The translations under genes were made by a program, and so were the position numbers. A stretch of DNA of 64,000 nucleotides from Dillenia suffruticosa (Eukaryota > Streptophyta > Magnoliopsida > Dilleniales > Dilleniaceae), in contig JAVTVX010000016.1 of the NCBI GenBank assembly GCA_033439265.1, positions 2,710,501 to 2,774,500 on the forward strand. The letters are read 5' to 3'. Shown piece after piece: positions 24,301 through 36,978 of this stretch. Every line of letters begins with the position of its first letter. The first letter of the stretch is position 1. The notes under the pieces were generated by a model, which worked only from the letters and a program-made list of their open reading frames with translations, did no database searches and had not been told where the DNA came from.

Positions 24301-25709
24301 TTATTTTGCAATCGATTTGGTGAGCAGATATTAATCGAATCTTAGAAAGGATCACTAGAAAGCAGTGAAAAAAATTCTGAGATTTCTCAAGGGGACTGTG
24401 GACCTCTCCTTGTATTTATGGAGGAGATGATTTGTGTTTTATTGGGTATTCAGACACCGATTGGGGGTGGTGATCTGAATGGATCCAAATCGATATCAAG
24501 ATTTGCTATATTGTTGTACTAATTTTGGAGAAACAAGAAGCAAATCTATGTATCTTTATCTACGATAGAGATGAACTTGTGGCATGTTCAATGGTAGTTC
24601 GGAGAGTGTTTGGTTTCAAAAATTTTTGGATAATTTAGGAGTTATGGCAGATAGTGGGATGCCAGTTATGATTTATTGTGATAATCAGTCCACCATTGCC
24701 AACAACCGAGATCCTAAGTATCACAATAAAATCAAACACATTGATACCAAATGCCATTTTGTGAGAAATATCACTGAAAAGAGTATAGTAACGATTAAGT
24801 AAACTTTTACACACGGTACAATGGCTGATCCGTTCACCACATCTATTGTGAAAGATTCCTTTGTAAGATATGGAATCATTGCATTTAATGTATTTTGATA
24901 TTTCTCACTATATACTGATTTTGATACTTATTGATATATATGTCATATGTGCATTATACAGTCAAATGTTTATTTCTTATACTTGTTTATTGTCAAATAT
25001 CATATAGTGTGTTATGATAAAAGATATATTAGGCAGACGTGGTTGACTTTCACACACGAGTGATCATTTTTAACTCTGAGTGAGCGGGGATGAAACGGTT
25101 TCTACTCGTAAGAGAATTTGTGAGTGGTCTTATTAGATATAAATCACATTAATATATATTCAGGATGAAATCATATGCGATATGACCAACATGGATATAC
25201 CTACATCATGTTGCCTGTGAGTAACCAGTTTTGAGATCTTAGATATCACTTACATTTAGTGATATTGTTTCTGTGATACTCTCTCTCTGAGATTTTTAGG
25301 TAAAGTTTTATGTATAAACTGAGTTTTATACCTGTATAATATTAAAGAAATCTGACATACATCCTTTTGAGAGATGTGAGAATAATATTATAGCATGAGT
25401 TTTATACTGCGTGTGAAAAGACGATCATGGGATGGTGTGAACTATTATTTGAGACAATAGTGTGATCATGATTCCCGTTCCTAATGTGTGAGATCCGAGA
25501 TCTTTTGGGTGGGATTTTTTATACCCTTATTATAATCGGCTATTTCTAAAAATCTTGATTCAGTATTTGCTATTTTAGTCTGTTTATCTATAGCCCGAAA
25601 AAGAAAAACAGCTGAATTGAGACTAATGGATTCGAGTTTGGGAAAATGAAGACCAATCGATATTACATCATTATATATTATTCATAGGTCGACCTGTTAT
25701 GGTAATTCT
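21321..25709 (+). mobile_element. Decayed Copia element, internal region (copy 3)
   Basis: Same element as copy 2 and collinear with it. Recognisable blocks are gag near 21390-21540, a damaged zinc knuckle near 22155, protease near 22290, integrase near 22870-23050 and 23390-23480, and RNase H near 24560-24800. About 455 bp of reverse transcriptase present in copy 2 (about 11745-12195) is deleted near 23925. The 5' LTR is missing, and about 83 bp more than in copy 2 is missing at the left junction. No full-length frame remains. Confidence 0.85.
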
Positions 25710-26509
25710 TGTTGGGATTCAAAGATAATAGTGAATACACAATCGAGTAAATGATTAAAGATTACATTCGATGAGAAAAGTGACTCGATTGATATAATTG
25801 CATTAAGTTTTGGGTACAGCGAGTTCTTTGTGATACTAATGTTGGCTACTCGATCATTCTAATAAGTGTATCGAAAAATCTTTGCTTATAGGAGTACTAA
25901 CCCATCACACAATACCCAACCTTGGGTGAAAATCCAGTAGGATAATATAGTAGATCACATGAGTTGTGATCTTATGATGAATATAAAATGTTTTCATGTG
26001 CAAGTATGAGATATTAGTTGATATGTCCATGCAGGGGCATTTTGGACTTTTGGGATAATTTAATTTAATTCAAATTAATTCGAATTTGAGTGAATCTCAC
26101 TCCCCATGATCTCTCCATTTTAGACCGATATTTAATTATGGGGTTTAACTACTCTGATGATTGCATACATGAGATAATGGTTCCTTGTGTGAGAGACAAC
26201 TGCGATAATGCATTTTTTGAATTTGAGAAATAAGCATACATTTTCTAGAGAGAATAAATAAGTGATCAAGAAAATTTCAACGAGAAAATTTTCTTCTTCT
26301 ATCGTTGCATCACTAGATTTTGGATTTAGGCATCACAACATAGTGATGGTGGTTCAATTTTGTGATCATCCTGACCAAATGATCCAATGAGAAAGTTCAC
26401 GATTCAGTTGATTTTTTTGGGAACTGCACATTGAACTATTTATTAGAAAATTTCGAATATTTAATTTTTGTGATTTATCACGCTTCCGTGCATATGAATA
26501 AATCTAATA
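25710..26509 (+). repeat. Copia 3' LTR, complete
   Basis: 800 bp, from TGTTGGGATTC to CTAATA, uninterrupted. It serves as the empty-site reference for the solo LTR at 13997 and the small CACTA at 44042. It abuts unit C sequence directly (gttattataatgaac, compared with gttattataaggaac in unit A). Confidence 0.8.
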
Positions 26510-26919
26510 GTTATTATAATGAACATATAAGATAAAATATGTCGAATTTCCCCTCCATTATTGCGACTAATAATTTCTTCTTTTATAGTTTTTTAAATAC
26601 AAACATATTTAGTTTCGTTTTCATAAATACTCTATATATCATTGCAAAAAAATTTTGAAATATTTTTTTACTTTTTTTTGCTTTTGTTATTGAAATAAGG
26701 GCGTTGGGTATCTAGGGAAATCCACGAGCTGATCTATGGGTAAACTTGGTGCCCACCAACCAGGGAGCTGTTTTAACTTTGGCCTGAAACATTCACAATA
26801 AGTGTGAAGAATCCTTTTGTTAGGCGTTGGTATCAGTGTTATGTTTTACAAGTGTCAGCTGACCAAATCCTATGACCGAATCCTAAATTTATTTCCTGAT
26901 TTTGATGGCCTCCCATGCA

Positions 26920-26926
26920 TATATAT
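26920..26926 (+). promoter_or_regulatory. Putative TATA box of gene C
   Basis: TATATAT, 79 bases before the first exon wall, in the same conserved block as in units A, D and E. Confidence 0.5.
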
Positions 26927-27004
26927 TCGCCATCGCATAGCCCTATACTTGCAATATCATATTCTTGGTATAAGGAGAAAAACAAGCGTACAGCAGTATC
27001 AACC

Positions 27005-27368
27005 ATGAAAACATCTTACTTCATTGTGATCCTTGCTTTGATTCTTCTGTTCAATCCCAAAGGTATTTCTTTCTTTTGACGCTTATTGATGCAATGTTTA
27101 GTTTTCGGATTAAAAACTTAGCTAAATTTTCAGACTCTTATAGAATTTAGAGACATCTACTGCTGCAGGAGAAGCATCTACTAACAAGGTATGCACTGCG
27201 GAGAGACCATGGCCGGGGCCTTGCCTCAGTGATTATTTTTGCATATTTCAATTCACAAAAGAGTATGGAAAAGGGTACGAGCCAAAGACATGCAAATGTA
27301 TTCCTGGGAAAACCGATGAGTCTCATACTTGCAAATGCGAAATTCCTTGCTCCCCATCGCCTGCATAA
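27005..27368 (+). CDS. Secreted cysteine-rich (SCR/defensin-like) peptide C
   Basis: Exons 27005-27062 and 27169-27368, with a 106-bp phase-1 GT-AG intron, give 85 residues. The signal peptide differs from copy A at position 3 (T for Q) and position 9 (I for M). The mature part matches copy A except V27 for I27, and all eight cysteines are kept with the same spacing. The intron holds about 10 extra bases relative to A and D. A Copia LTR ends about 495 bp upstream of the ATG, so any regulatory element beyond that point has been replaced by transposon DNA; the proximal promoter is intact. Exported disulfide-rich signalling or defence peptide by inference. Confidence 0.8.
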
Positions 27369-28350
27369 AGCATGGATCGCTGTTGAAACTTCTATATTTT
27401 ATGTGCCGCCGTGGTTTTCTTTTATCACCATTTTCAGTTAACTGCCTTTCTTTTTTTTTTCTCTCTCTCTCTCATTTCGTGTATTCGAAGTTAGGAGAAT
27501 GAGTAAAAATCATAGTTTGGTGATTGCAGAAAACCTTTCATTTGTTTCGGTCTGTTTTTTTTTTTTTTTAATTTATGTACTAAAATGATTCACATTTCTC
27601 AATATAACGAGATTGAAAATAGGTAAATAAATAAATAAAAGTTCAATACTGCCTTGATTAATGTTAAAAGAATAATTGTAATGAAAAAAAAAAACAAATT
27701 CCGAAAAAAGGAAACTGAAAAAACTCATAAATTTCTCAATAAATAAGTATAATTAATTATTATATTAAAAAATTATGATATTAAATGTAAAAACTCATCG
27801 TGGGGCCGCCCTACTGATTGCTGAAATCAGCCATGATTTTGGGAATCAAAAGAAGGCAAGCATTGGGCGGCTTACGGAGGGAGATGTGAGCTGTGGGCAT
27901 TGGGCACGACGATATTTTCTCTTCTTTTTTTTGGTAGAAACGATATTTTCTCTTCTATCCCACTGGGGCATGAGTGTATACGATACACCATTACTGCAAA
28001 CTGAAAAGTGATACCATATGGTTATAATATTTTGGGAAAAAAGGTATTTTTAAAAAATTAAGACCCTTAAAACTCATTTTTGTTTATTTTAAAATTAAAA
28101 TTTATATTTTAAAATTTAAGAAAAAAAATTTACTCCATCAAAATTTCGATTTGAAAATATTTTAAAACGAACCAAACATCCCTTTGTACCATCTTTCTTG
28201 AGGGCCACATCAGATGCACTTTTCTTGCCTGGATTTCTCCCCCACCTCTACAAAATCCTACAACAGATCAAGGCAGAAACAACACTAAAAGAAATCAAAA
28301 CTGCTGCAGCCAAATTGTGGACGAAGACTATCGTAATGTTCTTCATGGCG

Positions 28351-28554
28351 AGGTAAAAAAGGTTTAAGGGTTAGGGGTACCTTTTCATCTTTATATGTAT
28401 ATTCGGCATATAAAAATTTAATTTAATATATTATAAAGGGGTAAAAGTATTTTAAAATAAAGAATAAAAGTATACTCATTTTTTAAGGAGATAAAGTATT
28501 TCCTTTTTTAAAAATAAAATAATCAATGAAATTAATACATTACTTTTCATGACA
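28351..28554. other. Short AT-rich spacer
   Basis: Lies between unit C and a Copia LTR fragment. No gene or recognised repeat seen. Confidence 0.4.
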
Positions 28555-28755
28555 CACTTGTCACCGGACTTGAGGATCGAGGTATCGTGATACTGCGATA
28601 GTGATTCGATCACGTGATCACTCTTCCGATCGAGCATTCAAGGGAGTTTGCGACTCGGCAAAATTTTGGAGACCCCACGTGTTGAGATAACCTAAAAAAT
28701 TCGGATTAATTTTCGACGCTTCCGTATGCGAATGATGTTTCGATTAAATCCAACA
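28555..28755 (+). repeat. Copia LTR 3' fragment (first subfamily)
   Basis: Closely matches 1497-1691 (cggacttgaggatcgagg ... aaatccaaca) and is followed, as there, by the unit flank repeat. The LTR insertion therefore predates the duplication of this flank. Confidence 0.75.
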
Positions 28756-29422
28756 GCTACTTTCTGATTTCTCTCCCACGCTACTCTCTTGCATAGCAAC
28801 ACTACGAATTTTAGAAGATAACTATTTTAGTTTGAATACTATCTTTATTTATTTTTCATGGATTTCTCCGACAGACACGTAAGACCATGTTTCTTAAAAA
28901 TCTCTTATAGTCGATATTTCAAAAATTCGATTAATTTGGATAATCGAACTAAATTAACCATCTAATTTGGTCAAATAAATTGTCGATTTTTAGTTTATTT
29001 GCTTAAGTTATGATTATGTAAATTGTATAATCGAATTAAATCGGTTATTTCAAATTTAATTATTTCGATCACAATTTAATCAAATGCTCACCTCTTATCT
29101 CCCAAGAGAATTAAGCAATCAATTGTGCATTTATTTTTCATTTTAAATTTCATGCAATTGCATTTACTTTTCCAATTTTTTTACTTTAATTGCTTAATTT
29201 AATATTTTCACATACATGCAATGTATGTCACTATATTTCTCTTCCTTATCTTTTCTAATTTTATTCATTATCTTTTATGTGCTTTTATAGATCTGCAAGA
29301 GATTCATTTTCGCCTTCAATAAATAAGTAAAAATGTCTCACACTATGAAACCTGAGACTACGTTCATTTTTTTTTCCCTGGGGAGAGCTATGTTAGAGTT
29401 ATGAATATTTTGTCAAATTATA
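28756..29422. repeat. Unit flank repeat, copy 3 (first half)
   Basis: Matches 1692-2395, then is cut by the CACTA element at 29423. The second half resumes at 39964. The coding-like block starting at 29333 carries two extra bases in its T-run relative to 2286. Confidence 0.7.
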
Positions 29423-29439
29423 CACTACAAAAAAAGCAG

Positions 29440-31510
29440 ATTTTAGCGACGAAATTTAGCAACGAGAAATATTCGTCACAAATCTGCAACAAATTTAGCA
29501 ACAAAAAATGTTATCGTCGCCAATTAGCCATAATTTTAGCAACAAAAATATTTTCGTCTCAAATTTAGCAACTAAAAACTTTTTCGTTACAAAAATCGCC
29601 GCAAATTTGTGACGAAAATTTTTTGAAGCACAATTCGTTGCAAATTTGCGACGAAAAAATAACGTTACTAAATTTGCAACGAATTTAAAAATTCGTGGCA
29701 AAATTTGCCACAAATTTCAAATTCGTCCCTAAATTTGCGACGAATCTGAAATTCGTCCCTAAATTTGAGATGAATATAAAATTCGTCGCTAAATTCGGAA
29801 AAAAAAAAAATTGTCCCAAAATATTGGGACGAACTTCTCAATTGCGTCCCTAAATTTGGGACGAAAATGAATTTGTCCCTAAATTTGCGACGAATTCCTA
29901 AATTCGTTGCAAAGTTAGCGACGAATATTTATATTCGTCGCAACAAATTCGATTATTTGTTGTTAAATTTGTTGCAAATGAATGAGAAATATATTATTTC
30001 TGGCAAATTTCGTCGCTAAAATTAATTTTTCAGTAATTAGAAACATTTTCTTGTATGATAAACATTTTCTAATATAAAAAATGATTTGAAAACGGTGTTA
30101 TGCACCGTTTTCGCGTATAAAAATCTTAAAATGTTCAAAAGATTTTAAATAAAATCTTTCATTCATTGTCTATTTATAGAAAAGAATAATAATATAGTAT
30201 AATCTTTTAAATTGTTACAAAAAATTATTATTAGTATATTCATTTTTTATTCATTATCTGTTTAATTTTCCATTTCTAGCACTAATAACTCTATTTTATA
30301 AATTTGTTTAAATATTCGATTAACTAAATCAAGAGTTAAAGCAGAAATACTTGTTAAGTAATAATCAATACATTGAATATTTTTTTATAATTATATCATA
30401 GTACGCCAATATTATTAATAGTTTATCGATTTAGTTTCTATTTTAGTGTATTCAAAGAGTTATATATTAGAAACCATAAGTATTGTTGCAAAAATTGTTG
30501 TAAATTGTAAAGAAAATAATTATTTATCGTTAAATTTACTACAAATTGCTACAAAAACATATATTTATCAGAAATTTAGCGATGAAACCATTCTTTCGTC
30601 GTAGATTTTAGCGACAAAAAAAATTTTTCGTCCCCGATTCAGGGACGAAAAAAAAATTTCGTCCCTGATGTTGGAAAAAAAATTCGAAGGAAAACAATTT
30701 TCGTCCCTGATTCTAGGACGAAAAAATTTTTTCGTCCCTGATTCAGGGACGAAAAAGTTTTTCGTTCCAGAATCAGGGACGAATTTTGGGACAAAAAGTT
30801 TTTTGAAGCAAAATTCAAAATATAATGGAATGGATTTCGGGAAAATCAGTGGGCTACTCAAGTCTGTCTTTGGGAGGAACATTGTAGTGTATCATTAATT
30901 TCTTCCACTAAACTTAAATTCAATTTTGAATTTGTTTATTTAGTAAAATTTTTGAAAATACTATTAAAAATTGAAGTTTATATTTTTGTAACATAATTGA
31001 AGGGTACTAGTGAGTAAGAAAAAAATCGCCGAAAAAATTAAAAACCTATAAGTAAATGCGATATTTTCGTTCCGTTTTGATTTTGTTATTAGTATAATTT
31101 TGTTTTAAACTAATTAAACAAATAAAATATATTTAAAACGTTTCCGTCGATAATTGATCGTTGATAATATCAAACATAAAATTGAGTTGTGATATCAAGT
31201 GATATATTTAAAACGTTTCCGTTGATAATTGATCGTTGATAAAATCAAACATAAAATTGAGTTGTGATATCAAGTGAGATAATTTTTGTTGTACCTTGTT
31301 CCACCATCCCCAAAAAACGATTTCGTTGCTGAATCAGGGTCGAAAAAAAATTTCGTCCCTGAATCAGCCAGAACAAAATTTTGGTCCCTGAATCAGGGAC
31401 GAAAAAAAATTTCGTCCCTGAATCAGGGATGAAAAAAAAATTTCGTCCCTAAATCAGCGAGAACAAAAATTTGGTCCCTGAATCAGGGACGAAAAAAATT
31501 TTCGTCCCTC
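29440..31510. repeat. CACTA left subterminal repeats
   Basis: Dense direct and inverted copies of gcgacgaattt-like words at 29440-30020. Arrays of cgtccctgaatcagggacgaaa, itself an inverted repeat, follow at about 30590-30790 and 31315-31510. In En/Spm, subterminal repeats bind the TNPA protein (established for the maize element). Between them, 30020-30590 and 30880-31310 are AT-rich and show no gene. Confidence 0.75.
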
Positions 31511-31784
31511 TCTCTCTCTCTCTCTTTCTCACAGGTTCATCTCATTTGTGAAGAGTAGCCGCGAAGGGGTACTGCGAAGGGATGGCGGAAGGGATGCCGG
31601 ATCTACGATAGTGTTAGGTAATCTTTCTCTCTGTTTCTCTGTCTTGGCCGTAGATGGCAGATCCGGCGGCCAGCTGCTGGATCTGAGTTGCAGAAAGCAG
31701 ATCGGACTGCCAGCCACCGGATCTGAGATTCTGAAGGCAGATCCATGTGCGGCTGAGGTGCGCGAAGGCGCCGCCTCCCTCGCA

Positions 31785-32265
31785 CTACCCAGGTGCGCGA
31801 AGGGGCCGTCGCCCCTTCGCTACCCAGACGCGAAAAGGGGCCGCTGTCCCCTTTGCGCCTCCGCCACGCGAATCGGCAGCAGGGCCTGCGTGGCCCAGAC
31901 GCGGAAAGGTGCCGCGCAGCCCCTGTGCGGCCCTGCTGCGCGAAGGTGCCGTGCAGCCCCTGCGCGGCCCTGCTGCGCGAAGGGGCCGCCGCCCCTTCGA
32001 GGCCCAAACACGCGAAGGGGCCGCTGTCCCCTTTGTGCCTCCGCCGCGCGAAGGGGCAGCAACGGCTGCGCGGTCCAGACGAACCTTTGTGTTGCGCAGC
32101 CCCTGCGCGGCCCTGCTATGCGAAGGGGACACGGCCCCTTCGAGGCCCAGACGGGCAATGGGCCCGCTGGCCCCTTTGCGCCTCCGCCGCGCGAAGGGGC
32201 AGCAGTAGCTGTGCGGCCCAGACGCGGGAAGGTCCCGCGCAGCCCCTTCGCGGCCCTGCTGCCAT
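31785..32265. repeat. GC-rich hairpin array upstream of tnp2
   Basis: Repeated units built on GCGAAGGGGC...GCCCCTTCGC; the first perfect hairpin is 31797-31820 and variants recur near 31975, 32120 and 32190. Long frames open on both strands here because the repeat lacks stops. It sits about 0.7 kb before the transposase, preceded by a CT-run at 31509, and may be part of the leader. Confidence 0.8.
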
Positions 32266-32952
32266 TGATGGGCTCGGCCCAGCCCATTGGGACCGGCCAG
32301 TCCAAAAATTTAATGTAATTGATTTTTTTTTTTTAACTTTTTTAGAAATGTTATTTAAAAAAATGTTTTTATAATATTGTTTTAATAATATATTAGTTAT
32401 TTATAAATCTTTTTTATGTGTTAGGTTTTGCGATTCTCGAATATTTGTATTGGAAGCTGTTGCTGGTGTTGATATCGGACTCTATCGGTGAGTTATTAAT
32501 TGGTGGTGAAAAATGTTTTATTATGTACTGTAATGATGTTAAAATGCAATTTATAGTAAATTTTATGTGATAATTGATTATGAGAATTATTAGATTAACA
32601 ATACTCAGCAATTTATATTAAATCTTATATCGATTTGTTAAATAATCAATGTTGTTAAATGTTTAATATTTGATAATTTATTTAATTTTATGATAATATT
32701 TAATGTTATTGTAATAATGTAGTTAATTTGTTTCATATTAATTAAGTTTATAATATTATTTATTATTATATTAAATTTTTGTGAAATTATGCTTTGTATT
32801 AATGATGATTTGAGTTTTGTACAATTAACGTTATTATTTATTGTTATATGAATTTAGTTTGAAATATTGATGATATTACTTTTGATGATTTAGTAGTTTT
32901 GTTTGTAGTTCTTATTTATATTTAAAAAATTTTAAATTTGGAGACAGGGAAA

Positions 32953-35900
32953 ATGCAGAACGAAAGAAGTTGGATGTATAAGAAGAACTTATTTGATCGT
33001 CGGGGTTTAACTGATGAATTTATTTTTGGATTGGAGTAATTTTTAAATTTTGTTTGTACTCAAGTTGATTTTATGGATGGGAATAAGCTAAGGTGTCCGT
33101 GTAGAAGGTGTCGGAATGGTAAATTTTTACAGTATGATAAAGTTAGGGAACATCTTTGTAGAGTTAGTTTTACCCCGAATTACTATAATTGGACATGTCA
33201 TGGTGAACCATTCATTTCTGATGAGGAGTTTGGACGAAATAGACAATTCTCAGTTAGTGGGGATCGGAGTTATTATGAACAATTGAATCCGTATCAGAGG
33301 ATGGTAATTGATGTAGTGGGTCCGAATTTTGTTCCCGATCCAAGCGCTGCAAGTTCTAGTTTTGCTCTAACATTTGAATATGGGTATACTAGTTATGCAT
33401 CACCATTGGAGTAGGTAGAAGTAGTAGGTGTTGATGAAAATGTGTCAAATGAATCATCTCTCCAATTTCAGGAAGTCTTAAGAGCTGCAGATAAATCTTT
33501 GTGGGCTGGTTGTGATAGCCATACTAAACTATCTCTAACCGCAAGATTGTTGAATGTCAAGGCAGAGTATAATGTGTCTGAGAATTGTTTTAATGATTTT
33601 GTTCAAGTTATTGGAGAAATATTGTCGCGTGATCATATTATGCCCAATGACTTCTATAGTATGAAAAGGCTTGTGAAAGAATTAGGTCTTCCAGTACAGA
33701 GAATAAATGTTTACAGAGATGCTTGTATGCTATTTTGGGGAGATGATAAAGAAGCAGATTTTTGTAAATTCTGTAATCAAAGTAGATACAAGAGTTCTCG
33801 GAGGTCGGGTCGTAATCAGCAGCGTAAATCATACAGACAAATGTTTTATTTGCCTTTAACTCCTAGGTTACAAAGACTTTATGCATCTGAGACCACTGCT
33901 AAACACATGACCTGGCATGCAAATCATGAAACAGAAGAGGGGTTAATGTATCATCCTTCAGATGCAGAAGCGTGGAAATATTTTAATAGAACTTATCCTG
34001 AGTTCGCGAGAGAGACTCGAAATATTAGATTAGGTCTCTGTGCTGATGGATTTGCTCCATTTGGCAAATCAGGAAGAAATTATTCATGTTGGCCAGTTAT
34101 CTTAACTCCGTATAATCTTCCACCCGGTATGTGTATGAAGACACCGTATATATTTTTAACATTGGTCGTGCTTGGCCCGCAAAATCTAAAGAAATTAATA
34201 GATGTTTACATGCAACCATTGATTGCGGAGTTGAAACAACTATGGGATGAAGGTGTTCCTACATATGATGTTCATAGTAATCAGATGTTTGTAATGAAGG
34301 CTGCTCTTCTTTGGACCATTAATGATTTTCCAGCTATGGTATGTTATCGGGATGGAGTACCGCTGGGATTTTAGGATGTCCAATTTGTTTGGAGAGATCA
34401 AAATCATTCAGATTGAAATATGGGAAGAAAGCGAGTTATTTTGATTGTCATAGACAATTTTTACCGTTAAGTCATAAATTCAGAAGAAATAAAGAAGAAT
34501 TCACTAAGAATAGAATTGAAAGAACACCTCCTCCACTGAGATTAACCGGTGAACAAATTTGGCATAGAGTCATTAACTTTCCATCTGTTATTGAAGAGCC
34601 ACATGGTACAACATATGGCTATGGACATTCACAAAAATGGACTAAACGAAATTTATTTTGGGATTTACCATATTGGAAGACTCAATTGGTTCATCATAAT
34701 CTCGATGTAATGCATATCGAGAAGAATGTCTTTGATAATCTGATAAATACAGTGATGGATATTACTGAGAAAACGAAAGACAACTTGAATGCAAGAAAAG
34801 ATATGCGACTCCTTTGAAAACGACCCACTCTTGATGTCAATGAAAGTAGTAGGGGACCAAAACCGAAAGTAGTTTATACATTGAATAAGGATCAGAGACG
34901 GCTTATTTGTGAATGGTTGAAATCATTGAGATTTTCTGATGGTTATGTCTCAAATCTTGAAAGATGTCGATTTAAAGGAATGTAAATTAATTGGTTCGAA
35001 AAGTCATGATTGTCATATATTTATGGAAAGACTAATTTCTATTGCTTTTAAGGAACTCTTACCGAATTTTGTTTGGGGTGCCATTACGGAGTTAAGCATT
35101 TTTCTTCATGATATTTGCTCGACAGTGTTGAAACATTCACACATGGAGATGTTAGAGAGAGAGATTCCAATCATTTTGTGTAATTTAGAAAAGATATTTC
35201 CACCGTCATTTTTTGATTCTATGGAATATCTTTTGGTTCACTTGCCATATGAGGCGAAAGTTGGAGGTCCTGTCTAATTTAGATGGATGTATCCATTTGA
35301 AAGGTAAGTTTTTCATCTTTTTTTCTTCGTTATGAAGGCATATAAATTTTGTAATTTCATTACATATAATTTTCTAAAACATTTTGTTTTATTACAATTA
35401 GATTCCTATATCATTTGAAGAAGAAAGTTAAAAATAAGGCACGTGTTGAATCCTCTATTGTCAATGCATATATTGTGGAGAAAGTAACAACGTTTGCATC
35501 ATATTATTTTGAGCCTCACGTTCAGTACAAGAGGCGGAGAGCAGGAAGAAATGATGATGGTCCTATTGATCCCAATTTGAATTCATTCTCAATTTTTAAC
35601 TACCTTGGTCGACCAAGTGGATCATGTAAGCGTAGATATTTAACTGATCAAAAATGGCAGGCAGCTCACACATATATTTTACTGAACTGTCCATAAGTGA
35701 CACCATTTTTCGAGTAAGTGTATAGTTTTTATTTTATGTGTTTCTTATGTCGTACATTATGTGTGTTAAAATTTATTTCCTTTGATGGTAGAATTTTCCA
35801 AAACGTATATTCTCAACTTTCGAGACATGAGTTTGATCGTTACTGCGATGAAGAATTTGCACCATGGTTCAAAAAATATGTAAGTAGACTATCAATTATT

Positions 35901-36713
35901 TAAATATTTATGTTAAAACATATTAACATATTTATTTAACTTTAGGTCCATGATAATCAAGCTAAACTTCAGCAAGAATTGTTAATCCATCTGTCATGGG
36001 GTCCAAAAGCAATGGTACGAACTTGGCCATCCTATTTTATAAACGGGTATAATTTTCATACTGAAAAATATAGAGTGGGCAAAACGAAAATGAATAGTGG
36101 AGTTTGTGTTCAGTCATCCAATGATGGTGGAGGTCAAAATGATTTTTATGGTTTGTTAGATGAAATCGTTGAGGTAGAGTACCCTGGTCTAGCATTACGG
36201 GTTGTTTTATTTATGTGTCGCTGGTTTGACCCTGTGAAAGGGATGAAAGTGCATCCACAGTTTAATTTGGTTGAAATAAATCATAAGAAATTGTATAAAA
36301 GATATGAACCATTTGTGTTGGCACAACAAGCGATTCAAGTATTTTATGCTTCATATCCTAGTTTGAAACGTGACAAAATTGATTGGTGGGCTGTTTTTAA
36401 AACGAAAGCACAGAAAAAAATTGAAGAACATTGGGAAGAGACAGCATATCAACAAGAGCAAGTTGTCAATACAATTCAGACCGAGAAATATAATATTCCA
36501 ACGTTACGAGATCCTAGCAGAGTAGTGATAGATGTGGATGCAAGTGAAATTCATGAAAAATATGATGAAGAATCTAATTTTAAGACAAATGATGAGGATG
36601 AGGATGAGGATTCTGATGAGGATGAGGAAGAGGATGATGAAAATGATGTTGAAGAGTCTAATTTTGAGACACAGGATGACGATGAGGATAATAATGACGA
36701 TTTTGATTTTTGA
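32953..36713 (+). pseudogene. CACTA tnp2-type transposase, inactivated
   Basis: The order is a transposase-associated N-terminal domain (32953-33200, with CPCRRC), the TNP2 transposase core (about 33840-34810), the DUF4218 region (about 34970-35690) and a DUF4216-type region with an acidic Asp/Glu tail (about 35945-36713). Introns are supported at 35304-35400, 35711-35791 and about 35879-35944. Damage: TAA at 33037, TAG at 33412, a one-base loss near 34335, TGA at 34815, a shift near 34965, TAA at 35275 and TAA at 35694. Several stops fit C-to-T decay of CAA or CGA codons. It would have cut and rejoined the element ends in the nucleus. The catalytic residues cannot be assigned with certainty by eye. 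Confidence 0.85.
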
Positions 36714-36978
36714 TGACGGGTAAATTTTATTCTCTTCATATAATAAAAATCGGATATTTATCTTGATATATGATAATATATTTTTTTTAAGTGGGTAAGT
36801 TAATCGACACGTATAATTTGCAAATTTCTTTACTCAATTTCTTGTTTATTTACTGTCTCATTCTTAAATTTATATATTGAATTTGTTAATATACTATCTT
36901 TTTTTTTCTATAGGTCGTTAGAGAAAATTTCTTCACATATTGGTACCTTGTTTCGTCGGAACTAATTTATCAAATTAA

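Larger units (their letters stand above)
26510..28350 (+). repeat. Segmental duplication unit C
   Basis: Carries peptide gene C with about 0.5 kb of promoter and 1 kb of 3' flank shared with unit D. The block from 27800 to about 27905 (ctgaaatcagccatgattttgg) recurs at 42030 but is missing from unit A. Its short open frames are not conserved between C and D. Confidence 0.7.

Noticed and set aside
27775-28011. A 78-codon frame downstream of gene C
   Set aside because: The matching DNA in unit D has changes that break the frame, so it is not conserved as protein.
31548-32374. Frames up to 256 codons on both strands
   Set aside because: They are open only because the GC-rich hairpin repeat lacks stop words; the frames overlap on both strands with no domain.
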